A DNA stretch of 64,000 bases from Pararhodobacter sp. (GTDB taxonomy: Bacteria; Pseudomonadota; Alphaproteobacteria; Rhodobacterales; Rhodobacteraceae). Shown here piece after piece: positions 25,722 through 34,452 of the stretch. The notes beneath the pieces are model-generated. The model did no database searches, had not been told where the DNA came from, and worked only from the letters and a program-made list of their open reading frames with translations. Every line of letters begins with the position of its first letter. The first letter of the stretch is position 1. The position numbers were made by a program, and so were the translations under genes. The stretch is from positions 1 through 64,000 of the forward strand of contig JAFIEG010000002.1 in the NCBI GenBank assembly GCA_020832665.1, written 5' to 3'.

Positions 25722-28082
25722 TTATTCCGGTCGAATTGCCTCATGCACGAAGGCGGCCAGTTCGTGCTTCCGGAAGGGTTTGCGCAACAGGTTCTTTCCA
25801 TCGACCAATTGTTCGCCACCGGTGAAGCCCGTGTCGGAAAACCCGGATGTAAAGCGAATCGGAAGGCCAGGGCGTAACTCGCGCGCCGTCTGGGCAAGCA
25901 TTAACCCGGTCACGCCACCCGGCAGAACGATATCACTCATCAGCAGATCGAGGGACAGGTCGCCTTTAAGTATCTCGGTGGCTTCGGCAGCTGATTTCGC
26001 CGTGACAACAGCATATCCCAGTGTTTCCAGAACCGCGACGAAATGCTCGCGGACCAACTGCTGATCCTCCACCAGCAAGATGCGGCCGGTGCCGGGTTGC
26101 GGCCCTGCAGCCTTCTTTTCCCCTGACGGCTCGCCCTGAGTTTCGTCAACGAGCGCGGGTAGAAGCAACTCGACCACGGTGCCCTTGCCCGGGGAGGAAT
26201 GGATGGTTGCCAGCCCGTCAGATTGACGGGCAAAGCCGTGAACCATGGACAAGCCCAGCCCACTGCCCGAGCCGACCTCCTTGGTCGAAAAAAACGGATC
26301 GAACGCCGCCTGCAAGGTTTCCGCATCCATGCCATGGCCGGTATCGGCCACCGAGAGGCACACATAGCAACCTGGCTTCACCCCCTTCTCGGTGGCCAGC
26401 GGATCGCTGGCATCAACGACCGTGTTGCGCAGCCCGATCGCCAACCTTCCGCCGTCAGGCATGGCATCGCGCGCATTGATGCACAGATTAAGCAGGGCAT
26501 TGTCGAATTGGGTGGGATCAACGTGGAGGCGCCACAGATCAGTGTCGCTGTTCAGGACCACCTCGACGGACTCGCCCAGAGCGCGCTCGATCATGCGCAT
26601 CGTATCAGCCAGTTGGCGCGCCATGTCGATTGCGCGCGGCGCCATGGGCTGCTGTCTGGCATAGGAAAGGAGCTGGTTGACGAGTTCCGCGCTGCGATCA
26701 GCGGCATGAAGCGCAGAGGCAACATGGTTCCGCGCGACAGCATCATTTCGAACTTGCTCTTCGAGGAAATCAAGATTGCCCAGCACAATGGTAAGCAGGT
26801 TATTGAAATCATGAGCAATACCGCCCGTAAGCTTGCCTATTGCCTCCAGCTTTTGCGACTGCGCCAGTTGCTGCTCAAGTTGGCGCTCCGCCGTGATATC
26901 GACAAGGCTGCCCACCATGCGAATTGCGCGCCCGTCGGTATCGCGCTGTATGTATCCTTCATCTCGGACGATTACATACTTCTCGTCGCCGCGCCGCCAG
27001 CGGTATTCCTGCTCCCAGTCGTTGCGGCCCGAATGCAGGATTTCATCAAAATGCTGCATGATTCGGCCGATATCTTCGGGGTGAATCCGCGCCGTCCAGT
27101 TCTCAAGCGAGTCAAACATCGCCGCTGGGTCCAGCCCGAAATTTCGCATCAGGCCGTCGCTTGCCCACAGCGTGTCATTGACGATATCGAAATCCCAGAT
27201 CACGTCGCTTGTCGCACGGGTAACCAGTTCGAAGCGCTCGTTCGCCACATACTCGGCACTGATATCCATTTCGCAGATCACGACGCGCGAGTCGTTGTCA
27301 TCAATATCGGGCAAGGCGATACGGTACATGACATGCAGTTTCTCGCCATCGAGCCGGCGAAGCGTGTTCTTCCCTTCCATTCTCCGTTCGCCACGCAAGA
27401 TGGCATCGAGTGCGGTGAGAAAGATCGAGGACGGATGTTCTGCCTGGAAAACCTCGTGCGAACGGCGGATCAGTTCCTGCGCACTCTCGGCACGAAACAT
27501 GTCCACCGCGGCCTGGTTCACTGAGAGGACTTCCAACCGAGCCAGCGTTGTTCCGACAAAATCGGGATTCCGGTCGGCGTATGCGTGAATGTCATGAACG
27601 CCCTGGGCCTTGAGAGAACGCAAAACCTCAAGCGCGCCGGCCCAGTTCTCTTCCCAGATGGCTACGGGAACGAGGCCGTACAACTCGTGGAAATGAGCGT
27701 TCTGCGCGTTCAGGACCGCCAGTTGCCGGCGATTCTCGACCAATTCGGTGACATCGATCATAATTCCCGTAAGGGTCGCGCGCTTGCCTTCAACTTTGAC
27801 CTTCACATTGTCCTGCAACCACACCGTGCGGCCATCTGCGGCGACCATACGGTAGGTCAGCCGATGCGGCAGGCGCTTGCGGCTGGCATCGAGGCAGGAT
27901 TCGACTACCCATTCCGCGTCATCGGGGTGAATCCTGTCTTGCCAGAAATCCGGCTGGTTCAGCCAGTCCTGTGCACTGTAGCCAAGGATTTCGTCGACAC
28001 TGCCCTCGACGCGGCTGAAACGCAGCGTGTCGGCGTCGGCCTCCCAGATGATCCCGTCGATCTGACTATACATCTGCGGCAC
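25722..28082 (-). CDS. three-PAS hybrid sensor histidine kinase with receiver
   Basis: 786 aa, soluble. PAS1 is about 5-115, PAS2 about 125-270 and PAS3 about 275-410. HisKA follows with His in 'GGIAHDFNNLLTIVLGN', HATPase_c ('NLCINARDAMPDGG', 'DTGHGMD', 'GSGLGLSM') and a receiver (about 665-785) with acceptor Asp in 'LLMSDIVLPGG' and 'LRKPFRK'. PAS2 carries an insertion, 'WAGALEVLRSLKAQGVHDIH', also present in recognisable form in the truncated sensor at the left edge. The catalytic and transfer residues look intact. It converges with the single-domain receiver gene. It is probably one input of the phosphorelay flanking the Tad locus (inference). Confidence 0.93.
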   Translation of the reverse strand: MPQMYSQIDGIIWEADADTLRFSRVEGSVDEILGYSAQDWLNQPDFWQDRIHPDDAEWVVESCLDASRKRLPHRLTYRMVAADGRTVWLQDNVKVKVEGKRATLTGIMIDVTELVENRRQLAVLNAQNAHFHELYGLVPVAIWEENWAGALEVLRSLKAQGVHDIHAYADRNPDFVGTTLARLEVLSVNQAAVDMFRAESAQELIRRSHEVFQAEHPSSIFLTALDAILRGERRMEGKNTLRRLDGEKLHVMYRIALPDIDDNDSRVVICEMDISAEYVANERFELVTRATSDVIWDFDIVNDTLWASDGLMRNFGLDPAAMFDSLENWTARIHPEDIGRIMQHFDEILHSGRNDWEQEYRWRRGDEKYVIVRDEGYIQRDTDGRAIRMVGSLVDITAERQLEQQLAQSQKLEAIGKLTGGIAHDFNNLLTIVLGNLDFLEEQVRNDAVARNHVASALHAADRSAELVNQLLSYARQQPMAPRAIDMARQLADTMRMIERALGESVEVVLNSDTDLWRLHVDPTQFDNALLNLCINARDAMPDGGRLAIGLRNTVVDASDPLATEKGVKPGCYVCLSVADTGHGMDAETLQAAFDPFFSTKEVGSGSGLGLSMVHGFARQSDGLATIHSSPGKGTVVELLLPALVDETQGEPSGEKKAAGPQPGTGRILLVEDQQLVREHFVAVLETLGYAVVTAKSAAEATEILKGDLSLDLLMSDIVLPGGVTGLMLAQTARELRPGLPIRFTSGFSDTGFTGGEQLVDGKNLLRKPFRKHELAAFVHEAIRPE

Positions 28083-28507
28083 CTCGTCTCTACTCGATTC
28101 GAGTGTGTGTTCAGGATTTCATTCGCAGTGCCAGGCACCACAGCTTGCGCGATCATGCCCCACATTGCCCGGGAAGAATACCCTGACCGCGAGTTCCGCC
28201 GCGTAGTCAGCGCCAATGTCGGCATAGCTGGCCAAGCGCAGCCGGGCACTGTGGCGCAACAAGCCCGGCCAGGGGTTGAACCACGTCACCAGCGAAAAGC
28301 CATCACGCCCCACCTGCTTCGCGTGCAACGTCGCGCCGGTCGCCCCAACGGTGCGGTTGCCTGCCGAAAATCGGGGCCGGCATCGGCGTGGTGCCCGGCC
28401 AAGGCGGCGTGGTGGGCATCGGCCTGGGCCTAGGCGTCGGCCCGATGCGCGAGGCAACCGAAGCGATCCTGCCCGACAGGCGCGCCGTTCACCGAGTGGC
28501 AGCCTTG
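28083..28507. other. intergenic gap with possible gene remnant
   Basis: 425 bp separating the signalling block from the catabolic island. From about 28340 to 28500 one plus-strand frame has strongly coding-like third positions and reads 'IGAGIGVVPGQGGVVGIGLG', then 'GVGPMREATEAILPDRRAVH', but it has no start signal and runs into antisense of the next gene. It may be the tail of a lost gene; the family is not identified. Confidence 0.35.
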
Positions 28508-29506
28508 TCAGCCCGGCTCCAGCACGACATGACCGATCCGCGAGCGATCGGCGATCATTTCGAAGGCCCGGGAAACCTGATCCAGCGGCAGGCGGGCCGC
28601 GATTCGGGGACGGATTGCACCGCTGGCCAGCCATGCGCCCAGCCGGTCGAATATCTGTCTGACCTCGCCCTCGAACCGTTCGCGCGCGTCAATCTTGTAA
28701 TAACCCAAGTAGAGACCGCAAACCGAGATATTCTTGACAAGGATCAGGTTCGCGGCGATCTGCGGAATTGAACCAGAGGCGAAACCCAGCGGCACGATCC
28801 GCCCACCGGGGCGCAGGCAGCGAACAGACTGGGTGAAGAGTTCACCGCCGACGGGGTCAAGAACACCATCCACGCCAGCGCCGTCGGTCAACTGCAATAC
28901 CTCGTCGCGCAACCTCTCGGGCCTCGAATCCAGCACCGCCTCGGCCCCCAATCCGCGCACCCAGTCCTGCCGTTCCCTGCCGGACGCGGTGGCGATCACC
29001 CGAGCCCCAAGTTCCCTGGCGATTTCCACCGCCGCCGAACCCGCGCAACCCGCCGCGCCATTGACCAGCAGCCAGTCGCCGCGCTTGGTGTCCAGCAGGC
29101 GCGGCCATGTCAGCGCCGCCATTACCGAGTTGTAAGAGGTGTTCAGCGCGGTTGCCGCCGCAGGGTCCACGCCATCGGGAAGCGGATAGACATTGGCCGC
29201 CGGCGCGACCGCCTGTTCCGCCAGGGCGCCGAACTCCATCGATGCGACTACAAGCTGCCCGACCCTGAGATCGCGCCCTGCCCTGGATCCGACTTCGAGT
29301 ATCCGGCCGGCAACGGTGTTTCCGGGGATGAAGGGAAATCCCGGCTTGCGCTGATACTTGCCGCGCAACAGCAGGCCCAGAGCGTGGCTGACAGGCGCGG
29401 CCTGCACGGCGATGCGCACATCGCCACCGCTGCATTCGGGCGGTTCGGCCTTACCCCAAACCAGATCGCGCGGTTCCGTCCAGTCGTTGATGACAACGGC
29501 GCGCAT
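28508..29506 (-). CDS. NADPH:quinone oxidoreductase-like medium-chain reductase
   Basis: 332 aa. ATG at 29506 has a perfect AGGAGG; the open frame extends further upstream but that part is spacer with the operator. An N-terminal GroES-like domain ('FPFIPGNTVAGRILEVGSRAGRDLRVGQLV') is followed by a Rossmann domain ('DWLLVNGAAGCAGSAAVEIARELGARVIATA', 'GVDGVLDPVGGELFTQSVRCLRPGGRIVPLGFASG'). The zinc-ligand cysteines of alcohol dehydrogenases are absent, as in quinone oxidoreductases and enoyl reductases. It should reduce an enone or enoyl-CoA with NADPH; the substrate is unknown. It is divergent from the NDP-ligase-like gene, with TACYNNNNRGTA operator at 29563 between them, so it belongs to the TetR regulon. 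Confidence 0.88.
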   Translation of the reverse strand: MRAVVINDWTEPRDLVWGKAEPPECSGGDVRIAVQAAPVSHALGLLLRGKYQRKPGFPFIPGNTVAGRILEVGSRAGRDLRVGQLVVASMEFGALAEQAVAPAANVYPLPDGVDPAAATALNTSYNSVMAALTWPRLLDTKRGDWLLVNGAAGCAGSAAVEIARELGARVIATASGRERQDWVRGLGAEAVLDSRPERLRDEVLQLTDGAGVDGVLDPVGGELFTQSVRCLRPGGRIVPLGFASGSIPQIAANLILVKNISVCGLYLGYYKIDARERFEGEVRQIFDRLGAWLASGAIRPRIAARLPLDQVSRAFEMIADRSRIGHVVLEPG

Positions 29507-29559
29507 CCGCCCTCCTGAAGCCCGGCTCCCGGAACAACATGTGCGGCCCCCGGCGAAGC

Positions 29560-29577
29560 ATCTACTCACTGGTAGAT
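29560..29577. promoter_or_regulatory. TetR-type operator, site 1
   Basis: ATCTACTCACTGGTAGAT has perfect 6-bp arms ATCTAC/GTAGAT. Its core TACTCACTGGTA fits TACYNNNNRGTA. It lies between the divergent genes starting at 29506 and 29664 and is identical in its 14-bp core to site 5. Confidence 0.75.
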
Positions 29578-29663
29578 TTTTTCCTTGTGACACGCAAGCA
29601 TTTGTGCTGGGCTCATGCGCGAAACCTGCGCCTGCATTGCCGAAATGATCAGGAATGATTGCC

Positions 29664-31073
29664 ATGGGTAGCGAACCCACTTCCCCGAACAGTGCCAGTC
29701 TTCGCCGGTTCCTGAACCCGCGCAGCATCGCGGTGATCGGTGCCAGCGACAGGCCCGGTTCGCTGGGGCTGCGTACGATGCGCAACCTGGAAGGATTCAG
29801 CGGCCGCCTGTACCCGGTAAGCCGGCGGCTTTCCAGGATCGGCCGCCACGAATGCCACGGCGCGATGGCCGATTTGCCCGAGGTGCCGGACTGCGCGATT
29901 CTGGCCGTCCCGGCGGCAGCGGTCGAGGATGAATTGCGCGCCTGCGCAGAGCGGGGGGTCGGTGGCTGCGTCGTCTTCGCCTCGGGCTATGCCGAGTTGG
30001 AAGCCCCCGAGGGCGCGGCAAGGCAGGCACGGTTGCGCGCGATTGCCGCAAAGAAGGGCATGCGCCTGCTTGGGCCCAATACCACCGGCTTTGCCAGTTT
30101 CGCGAGCGGGGCGCATGCGGGCTTCGCGGAATTTCCCGGTGGCCTGTTGGACGGCCAGGCGGGAATTGGCCTGGTCAGCCAGTCGGGTGCGCTCGGGCTG
30201 GCGCTTGCACAGGCTGCCACGCACGGCACCGGTCTGAGCCATGTGCTGACCTGTGGTAACTCGGCCGATATCGATGTGGCTGATCTTGTCGAATTCCTGT
30301 GCGACGAGCCCGATGCCCGCGCCATCGCCGTCACATTCGAAGGGGTTTCATCGCCGGAAAGGCTGATCGCTGCCGTGTCCAAGGCCAACCGCCGCGCCAA
30401 ACCCGTGGTAATCTGCCGGATAGGGACCACGTCCAGCGGCGCGGCAGCGGTTCGATGGCACACCGGCACCGATCCGAACCACGATTATCCCTGGGATCGG
30501 GCGTTGGACGACATGGGCGCAGTCATCGTCTCGCGGCCCGAAACCCTGATCGAGACGACGGTGTTTCTGGCCAAGACCGAGGGTTTTTCCTGCCCCGCAC
30601 TGCCGCGGGTGGCGATCCTCAGCAGTTCCGGCGGCTCGGGCATACTGGCGGCCGATTGCGCGACGCTCATGGGGTTGCCCCTTGCCGATCCGGGGCCCCG
30701 GACGCGCGCCCTGCTGGCAAAGGAGCTGCCTGGCTTTGCCTCGGCCAGAAACCCCTGCGATGCGACGGCGCAGGCAACATCGGACCCGCCGATGCTGACC
30801 CGCTGTGCCGAGATCCTGTTGTCGGACCGCGCCGTGGATGCGTTGGTTATTCCTTGGGGAAAGGCGTGGGATTCCGGGCAGTTCGCCGCCCTTTCGGCAC
30901 TGGCCAGCGTTGCGGGAAAGCCGATCTGCCTGGTCTGGATGAGCCAGTGGCTCGAAGGGCCCGGCGCACTCCAGGTCGAAGCCGAACCAAGGTTGAGCTT
31001 GTTTCGGTCGATGGAAAGCTGCATGGCCGCGCTTGGTAGCTGGCCAAAGGCAAGGCGGTCTCTCGGCAGCTAG
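29664..31073 (+). CDS. CoA-binding NDP-forming acyl-CoA synthetase-like protein (alpha part only)
   Basis: 469 aa. ATG 29664 is nine bases after AGGA; the ATG at 29655 is too close to it. A CoA-binding Rossmann domain ('NPRSIAVIGASDRPGSLGLRTMRNLEGF', 'GGCVVFASGYAEL', 'KKGMRLLGPNTTGF') is followed by succinyl-CoA-ligase-like domains ('GIGLVSQSGALGLAL', 'SHVLTCGNSADIDVADLVEFL'). The histidine that is phosphorylated in ADP-forming acyl-CoA synthetases appears in 'RWHTG'. The ATP-grasp beta domain of about 230 residues present in one-chain members is missing, and no separate beta subunit is nearby. It could work with an unlinked beta subunit or as a CoA-transfer or regulatory protein. It overlaps the cyclase gene by four bases (CTAG) at its end and is driven from operator site 1. 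Confidence 0.85.
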   Translation: MGSEPTSPNSASLRRFLNPRSIAVIGASDRPGSLGLRTMRNLEGFSGRLYPVSRRLSRIGRHECHGAMADLPEVPDCAILAVPAAAVEDELRACAERGVGGCVVFASGYAELEAPEGAARQARLRAIAAKKGMRLLGPNTTGFASFASGAHAGFAEFPGGLLDGQAGIGLVSQSGALGLALAQAATHGTGLSHVLTCGNSADIDVADLVEFLCDEPDARAIAVTFEGVSSPERLIAAVSKANRRAKPVVICRIGTTSSGAAAVRWHTGTDPNHDYPWDRALDDMGAVIVSRPETLIETTVFLAKTEGFSCPALPRVAILSSSGGSGILAADCATLMGLPLADPGPRTRALLAKELPGFASARNPCDATAQATSDPPMLTRCAEILLSDRAVDALVIPWGKAWDSGQFAALSALASVAGKPICLVWMSQWLEGPGALQVEAEPRLSLFRSMESCMAALGSWPKARRSLGS

Positions 31074-31885
31074 ATCACCGCCACAGGGCGCAACGGCGAT
31101 GCCGTGGCGCCGCGGGCGCGCAGCGGCAGTGCCGCAAAGAAGAACGTCGTGGCGCCGGTTGCCGAAAGTGCATCCAGATCCAGATTCTCCATGATCGGAA
31201 TCCGGCGTTCCAACAGTAAAAGCCGGTGAACCGGCGCGGCGTCCGTGACCGGCCCCTTTTCAAACACCGCCGTATCGCTTCCAACCAGCACAGCGCCGCG
31301 ATCGGCCAGCCAGCGGGCGGCGCCAATGCCGGGCCCGGGGGTTTCATGGGCGATATAGTCAGCCCCTCCCCAGTGGCACGACCAGCCGGTGCGGATCAGC
31401 GCCACATCGCCCTGTTCAAGGGTGAAGCCGGCGGCCTGTTCGGCGCGGATCAGGTCTTGTTCGCTTAGCTGTCGGTCCGGCGACAGGCAATCGACTCCGT
31501 CCAGACGCGCCATATCGAACAAGACCCCTCTTGTCATGACAGGGGCCAGCGAAGCGGCATCATGCGGGCAGGCGCCACTCTCGATCAGGTCGTTATCGAC
31601 CGGCGCGCCGTCGACCATGCGCCCATCCTGCGAGACATGGCACAGCGCGTCGACATGCGTTCCTGTATGGCCGCCGAATGACCAGTGACAGCTTGCCGAA
31701 CTGGCCCCGTCGGTGCGCACGCGGTCTCCGTGGCGTCGGTGCAGCGATATGGCGAAATCCGGATGCGTGGGATAATGCGGCATGTCGCTGAAAAAGACGC
31801 GCCCCAGCTCAACAAGCTGGCCCGCGCGCACGGTTCCGATGCCGCGATTCCAGTCTGCAAGGGCCAGTTTGGTGATATCGCTCAT
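31070..31885 (-). CDS. cyclase-family metal hydrolase (kynurenine formamidase-like)
   Basis: 271 aa. It carries the family motif 'GGHTGTHVDALCH' (metal-binding HxGTHxDxPxH type, here with Ala-Leu-Cys before the final His), 'MPHYPTHPDFAISLH' and 'VALIRTGWSCHW'. The family hydrolyses amides, lactones or cyclic substrates using a bound metal. The substrate here is unknown; in CoA-pathway islands such enzymes often open a ring or remove a formyl group. The gene runs left, converging with the NDP-ligase-like gene (4-bp overlap). It is divergent from the M29/NicX-like gene, with two TetR-type operators (31929 and 32036) between them. Confidence 0.88.
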   Translation of the reverse strand: MSDITKLALADWNRGIGTVRAGQLVELGRVFFSDMPHYPTHPDFAISLHRRHGDRVRTDGASSASCHWSFGGHTGTHVDALCHVSQDGRMVDGAPVDNDLIESGACPHDAASLAPVMTRGVLFDMARLDGVDCLSPDRQLSEQDLIRAEQAAGFTLEQGDVALIRTGWSCHWGGADYIAHETPGPGIGAARWLADRGAVLVGSDTAVFEKGPVTDAAPVHRLLLLERRIPIMENLDLDALSATGATTFFFAALPLRARGATASPLRPVAVI

Positions 31886-31928
31886 GCCGTCCTGCTGCTC
31901 TTGTCCCGCGAGGATATCCCCACGATTC

Positions 31929-31940
31929 TACCTATTGGTA
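31929..31940. promoter_or_regulatory. TetR-type operator, site 2
   Basis: TACCTATTGGTA, 44 bp upstream of the cyclase start (31885), in a divergent promoter region. Confidence 0.72.
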
Positions 31941-32034
31941 TGCTCAAGTCAGTTCCTGGCACTGTCAAGGCCAAGAAATATGGAACAATGGCCGGAACTC
32001 GCCCCCCCCTTTGCGCGATCCGCATTGAACTGTC

Positions 32035-32048
32035 ATACCGATAAGTAT
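32035..32048. promoter_or_regulatory. TetR-type operator, site 3
   Basis: ATACCGATAAGTAT (core 32036-32047), about 30 bp upstream of the M29/NicX-like start at 32077. Sites 2 and 3 are 107 bp apart, one near each divergent promoter. Confidence 0.72.
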
Positions 32049-32076
32049 ACTCATCGAGCGACCGCAGGAGGAACCC

Positions 32077-33090
32077 ATGCCAAATCTCGAGTCCGAAAAG
32101 GTAAACCGCCTTACCGCCATCGTCGTGGACGATCTGCTGGCGACAAGGCCCGGCGAGAAAACGCTGGTGGTCACCGACCGGGCCGGGATGGCCGAGAATG
32201 GTGATATCGTGCGTCAGATCGTGGATCGCAGCCGCGAGATCGGCGGGGAAGTGCTGCTGGTCGAGATGAATGACAATCCGAAGAAGGGTGGAGAATACCT
32301 GCCCGAGGCAGTGCAGCGTATGATGCCGGGGCAGGATATCCTTATCAGCCTTACGCGAACGACTTCGGCGCCCCTTCCTCATCACAGGGTGCCCATCGGC
32401 CTGATCCGCACCAAAAAGGCGCGTGGCGTGTTCATGGTAAAGCGCAGCCGTGCCGACCTTCTGGACGTTTCCGTGCTCAAGGCAGATTATCCGGCGATGT
32501 CGCTAGTGGCGGATTACTGGCAACGCGCCTTCGACGCCGGCGAAACCGTCCGCCTGACCACCCCAATGGGCACCGATCTGACCGCCAGCATCAAGGGTCA
32601 GCCCTCGCATCGCTCGAACTTTGCGCATGTGCCGGGGCGGATGTCGCCGGTCAACTGGGGCGAGGTCTATCAGGGCCCGGTCGTGGGCACGACCAACGGG
32701 CGCGCCGTGATCGACGGGCCGGTTCTGGGCTTCGACTGGCCGAAAGAGCATCTGGTCCTGGAGATTGAGAACGGCCTTGTGACGCGGGTCAGCGGCGACC
32801 CCGAGGTTTCGGATGCGCTGTGGAAGCTGATCTGCGGAACCGAGAACGGCGCGAACATCGCCGAGATCGCGCTGGGGATTAACGCCAAGGCCAACGAACC
32901 CAGCTGCAACAACTTCAAGAAGGGACTGGGCCGGGCGCATATCGCGGTCGGCAATGGCCTTGTCTACAACCAGAACGTCGATTCCGACATCCATATTGAT
33001 TTCATCATGCTGAAGCCGACCATCGAGATCGACGGCCGCGTGATCGTGCACGATGGACGTTCAACCCAGCACGAGCAGGGCACAAGCTGA
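32077..33090 (+). CDS. M29 aminopeptidase / NicX-like metalloenzyme
   Basis: 337 aa. ATG at 32077 follows AGGAGG. It has the layout of the M29 fold that includes leucyl aminopeptidase T-like proteins and 2,5-dihydroxypyridine 5,6-dioxygenase (NicX). The C-terminal metal site is visible: 'GANIAEIALGIN', His in 'LGRAHIAVGNG' and the HxD pair in 'DSDIHIDFIML'. In NicX a related His/HxD set binds ferrous iron; in peptidases it binds two metals. Sequence alone does not decide between hydrolase and ring-opening dioxygenase. Its control by the same operator as the CoA-pathway genes, and its pairing with a cyclase-type hydrolase, make a role in ring or amide breakdown of the pathway substrate plausible. 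Confidence 0.82.
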   Translation: MPNLESEKVNRLTAIVVDDLLATRPGEKTLVVTDRAGMAENGDIVRQIVDRSREIGGEVLLVEMNDNPKKGGEYLPEAVQRMMPGQDILISLTRTTSAPLPHHRVPIGLIRTKKARGVFMVKRSRADLLDVSVLKADYPAMSLVADYWQRAFDAGETVRLTTPMGTDLTASIKGQPSHRSNFAHVPGRMSPVNWGEVYQGPVVGTTNGRAVIDGPVLGFDWPKEHLVLEIENGLVTRVSGDPEVSDALWKLICGTENGANIAEIALGINAKANEPSCNNFKKGLGRAHIAVGNGLVYNQNVDSDIHIDFIMLKPTIEIDGRVIVHDGRSTQHEQGTS

Positions 33091-33121
33091 TCTGATTCAC
33101 CGCCCGGGCGGACCGCCGCGC

Positions 33122-34276
33122 CTAGGCCGGTGCCTCGTGGCGCACGATGCCGCTCGCTTCCAACTCGGCGATCTCGGCATCCTCGAAACCCGCCTCTGCC
33201 AGCAGATCGCGGGTATGTTCGCCGACCAGCGGCGAAGGCCCCCGGATTGCCCCCGGCGTGCGATCGAAACGCGGCGCGGGCGCGGGTTGCGGGGCGCCGT
33301 CAGGCGCAACAAAGGTTGCCCGCGCCCGCGCTTGCGGATCATCGAGAGCGCCGTTGAAATCAAGAACCGGTGTCAGGCAGGCATCGGTTCCCGCGCCGAG
33401 CCCGCACCACTCGTCGCGCGTGCGGGTCAGGAAGATCGCCGACAGCCGCGCGCAAAGATCGGGCCAGAGCGAGCGGTCATTTCGCTGCTCGCGCAGCACG
33501 GGGTCCTCGATCCCGGCGAGGTCAAGAAACCGGGTCCAGAATTCGCTCTCGATCGCGCCCAATGCCACGAAACTGCCATCGGCGCAGCGATAGGTTCGAT
33601 AATAGGGCGCGCCGCCATCGAACAGATTGGCCTCGCGGCGCGGCTCCCACAACCCCTTGTTGTGATAGGCCCAGATCATCGCCGACAACAGCGCGCCGCC
33701 CTCGGCCATGGCGGCATCGACGACCTGCCCCCTGCCAGATGTCGCACGCTCGACCAGCGCGGCCAGAACACCCGCGATCAACAGCATCCCTCCGCCGCCA
33801 AAATCACCGATCAGATTCAGCGGCGGCACCGGGCGCTCCGCCGGGCCGATCGCCGCCAGAATGCCCGTGCTGGCGATATAGTTCAGGTCGTGCCCGGCTT
33901 CATGCGCTCGCGGCCCAGTCTGGCCCCAGCCGGTGACTCGCCCGAAAACCAGCCGGGGATTGCGGGCGTGGCAGTCATCGGGCCCCAGCCCCAGCCGTTC
34001 CATGACGCCGGGCCGGAACCCTTCGAGCAGGACATCCGCGCCATCGACAAGGCGCAATGCCACATCGCGCGCGCCCTCACGCTTGAGGTCGATCGCCAGC
34101 GACCGGCGCCCGCGATTAAGCACATCTCCGCGCGTCTGGTTCCAGCGCTGGCCAGGCCGATCAATACGGATGACCTCGGCACCCATGTCCGAGAGCCACA
34201 TCGCCGCAAAAGGTCCGGGCCCCACGCCGACGAATTCGACGACCTTCAAGCCGCTCAAGGGGCCGGTTTTCTCCAT
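33122..34276 (-). CDS. alpha-methylacyl-CoA racemase-like CoA-transferase family III protein
   Basis: 384 aa. ATG at 34276 is chosen because GCGAG precedes it and because an upstream ATG (34294) lies inside the operator. The protein follows AMACR closely: '[35 protein letters not shown]', '[34 protein letters not shown]', '[29 protein letters not shown]', '[13 protein letters not shown]'. The His and Asp that exchange the alpha proton in characterised racemases fit 'EAGHDLNY' and its surroundings. It would convert (R)- and (S)-2-methylacyl-CoA, needed when branched acyl chains enter beta-oxidation. It is leftward, divergent from the MaoC operon with operators at 34294 and 34400. Confidence 0.88.
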   Translation of the reverse strand: MEKTGPLSGLKVVEFVGVGPGPFAAMWLSDMGAEVIRIDRPGQRWNQTRGDVLNRGRRSLAIDLKREGARDVALRLVDGADVLLEGFRPGVMERLGLGPDDCHARNPRLVFGRVTGWGQTGPRAHEAGHDLNYIASTGILAAIGPAERPVPPLNLIGDFGGGGMLLIAGVLAALVERATSGRGQVVDAAMAEGGALLSAMIWAYHNKGLWEPRREANLFDGGAPYYRTYRCADGSFVALGAIESEFWTRFLDLAGIEDPVLREQRNDRSLWPDLCARLSAIFLTRTRDEWCGLGAGTDACLTPVLDFNGALDDPQARARATFVAPDGAPQPAPAPRFDRTPGAIRGPSPLVGEHTRDLLAEAGFEDAEIAELEASGIVRHEAPA

Positions 34277-34291
34277 GCAACTCGCCCTATT

Positions 34292-34307
34292 CATACTGAT
34301 TAGTATG
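34292..34307. promoter_or_regulatory. TetR-type operator, site 4
   Basis: CATACTGATTAGTATG, perfect 6-bp arms around GATT, 16 bp upstream of the racemase start. Confidence 0.75.
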
Positions 34308-34398
34308 CACTTTGCCGCCAGGATGCGCTTGCTGCAAGATTTTTTTCTAAATTTTCAAAGAAGAAAAACATGGCGCCTATGCATGCTTGACGCTACAT

Positions 34399-34412
34399 CT
34401 ACTCACTGGTAG
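34399..34412. promoter_or_regulatory. TetR-type operator, site 5
   Basis: CTACTCACTGGTAG, the same 14 bp as site 1. It lies 41 bp upstream of the proposed MaoC start and would control the long rightward operon to 45519. Confidence 0.75.
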
Positions 34413-34452
34413 TCCCATCGAGCAAGCAGTGAAGAACGGGGGCACGGGCCGG

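Noticed and set aside
28119-28634. 171-codon minus-strand frame upstream of the reductase
   Set aside because: Mostly antisense or spacer with Arg/Gly-rich translation; the stronger signal in this gap is the short plus-strand remnant.
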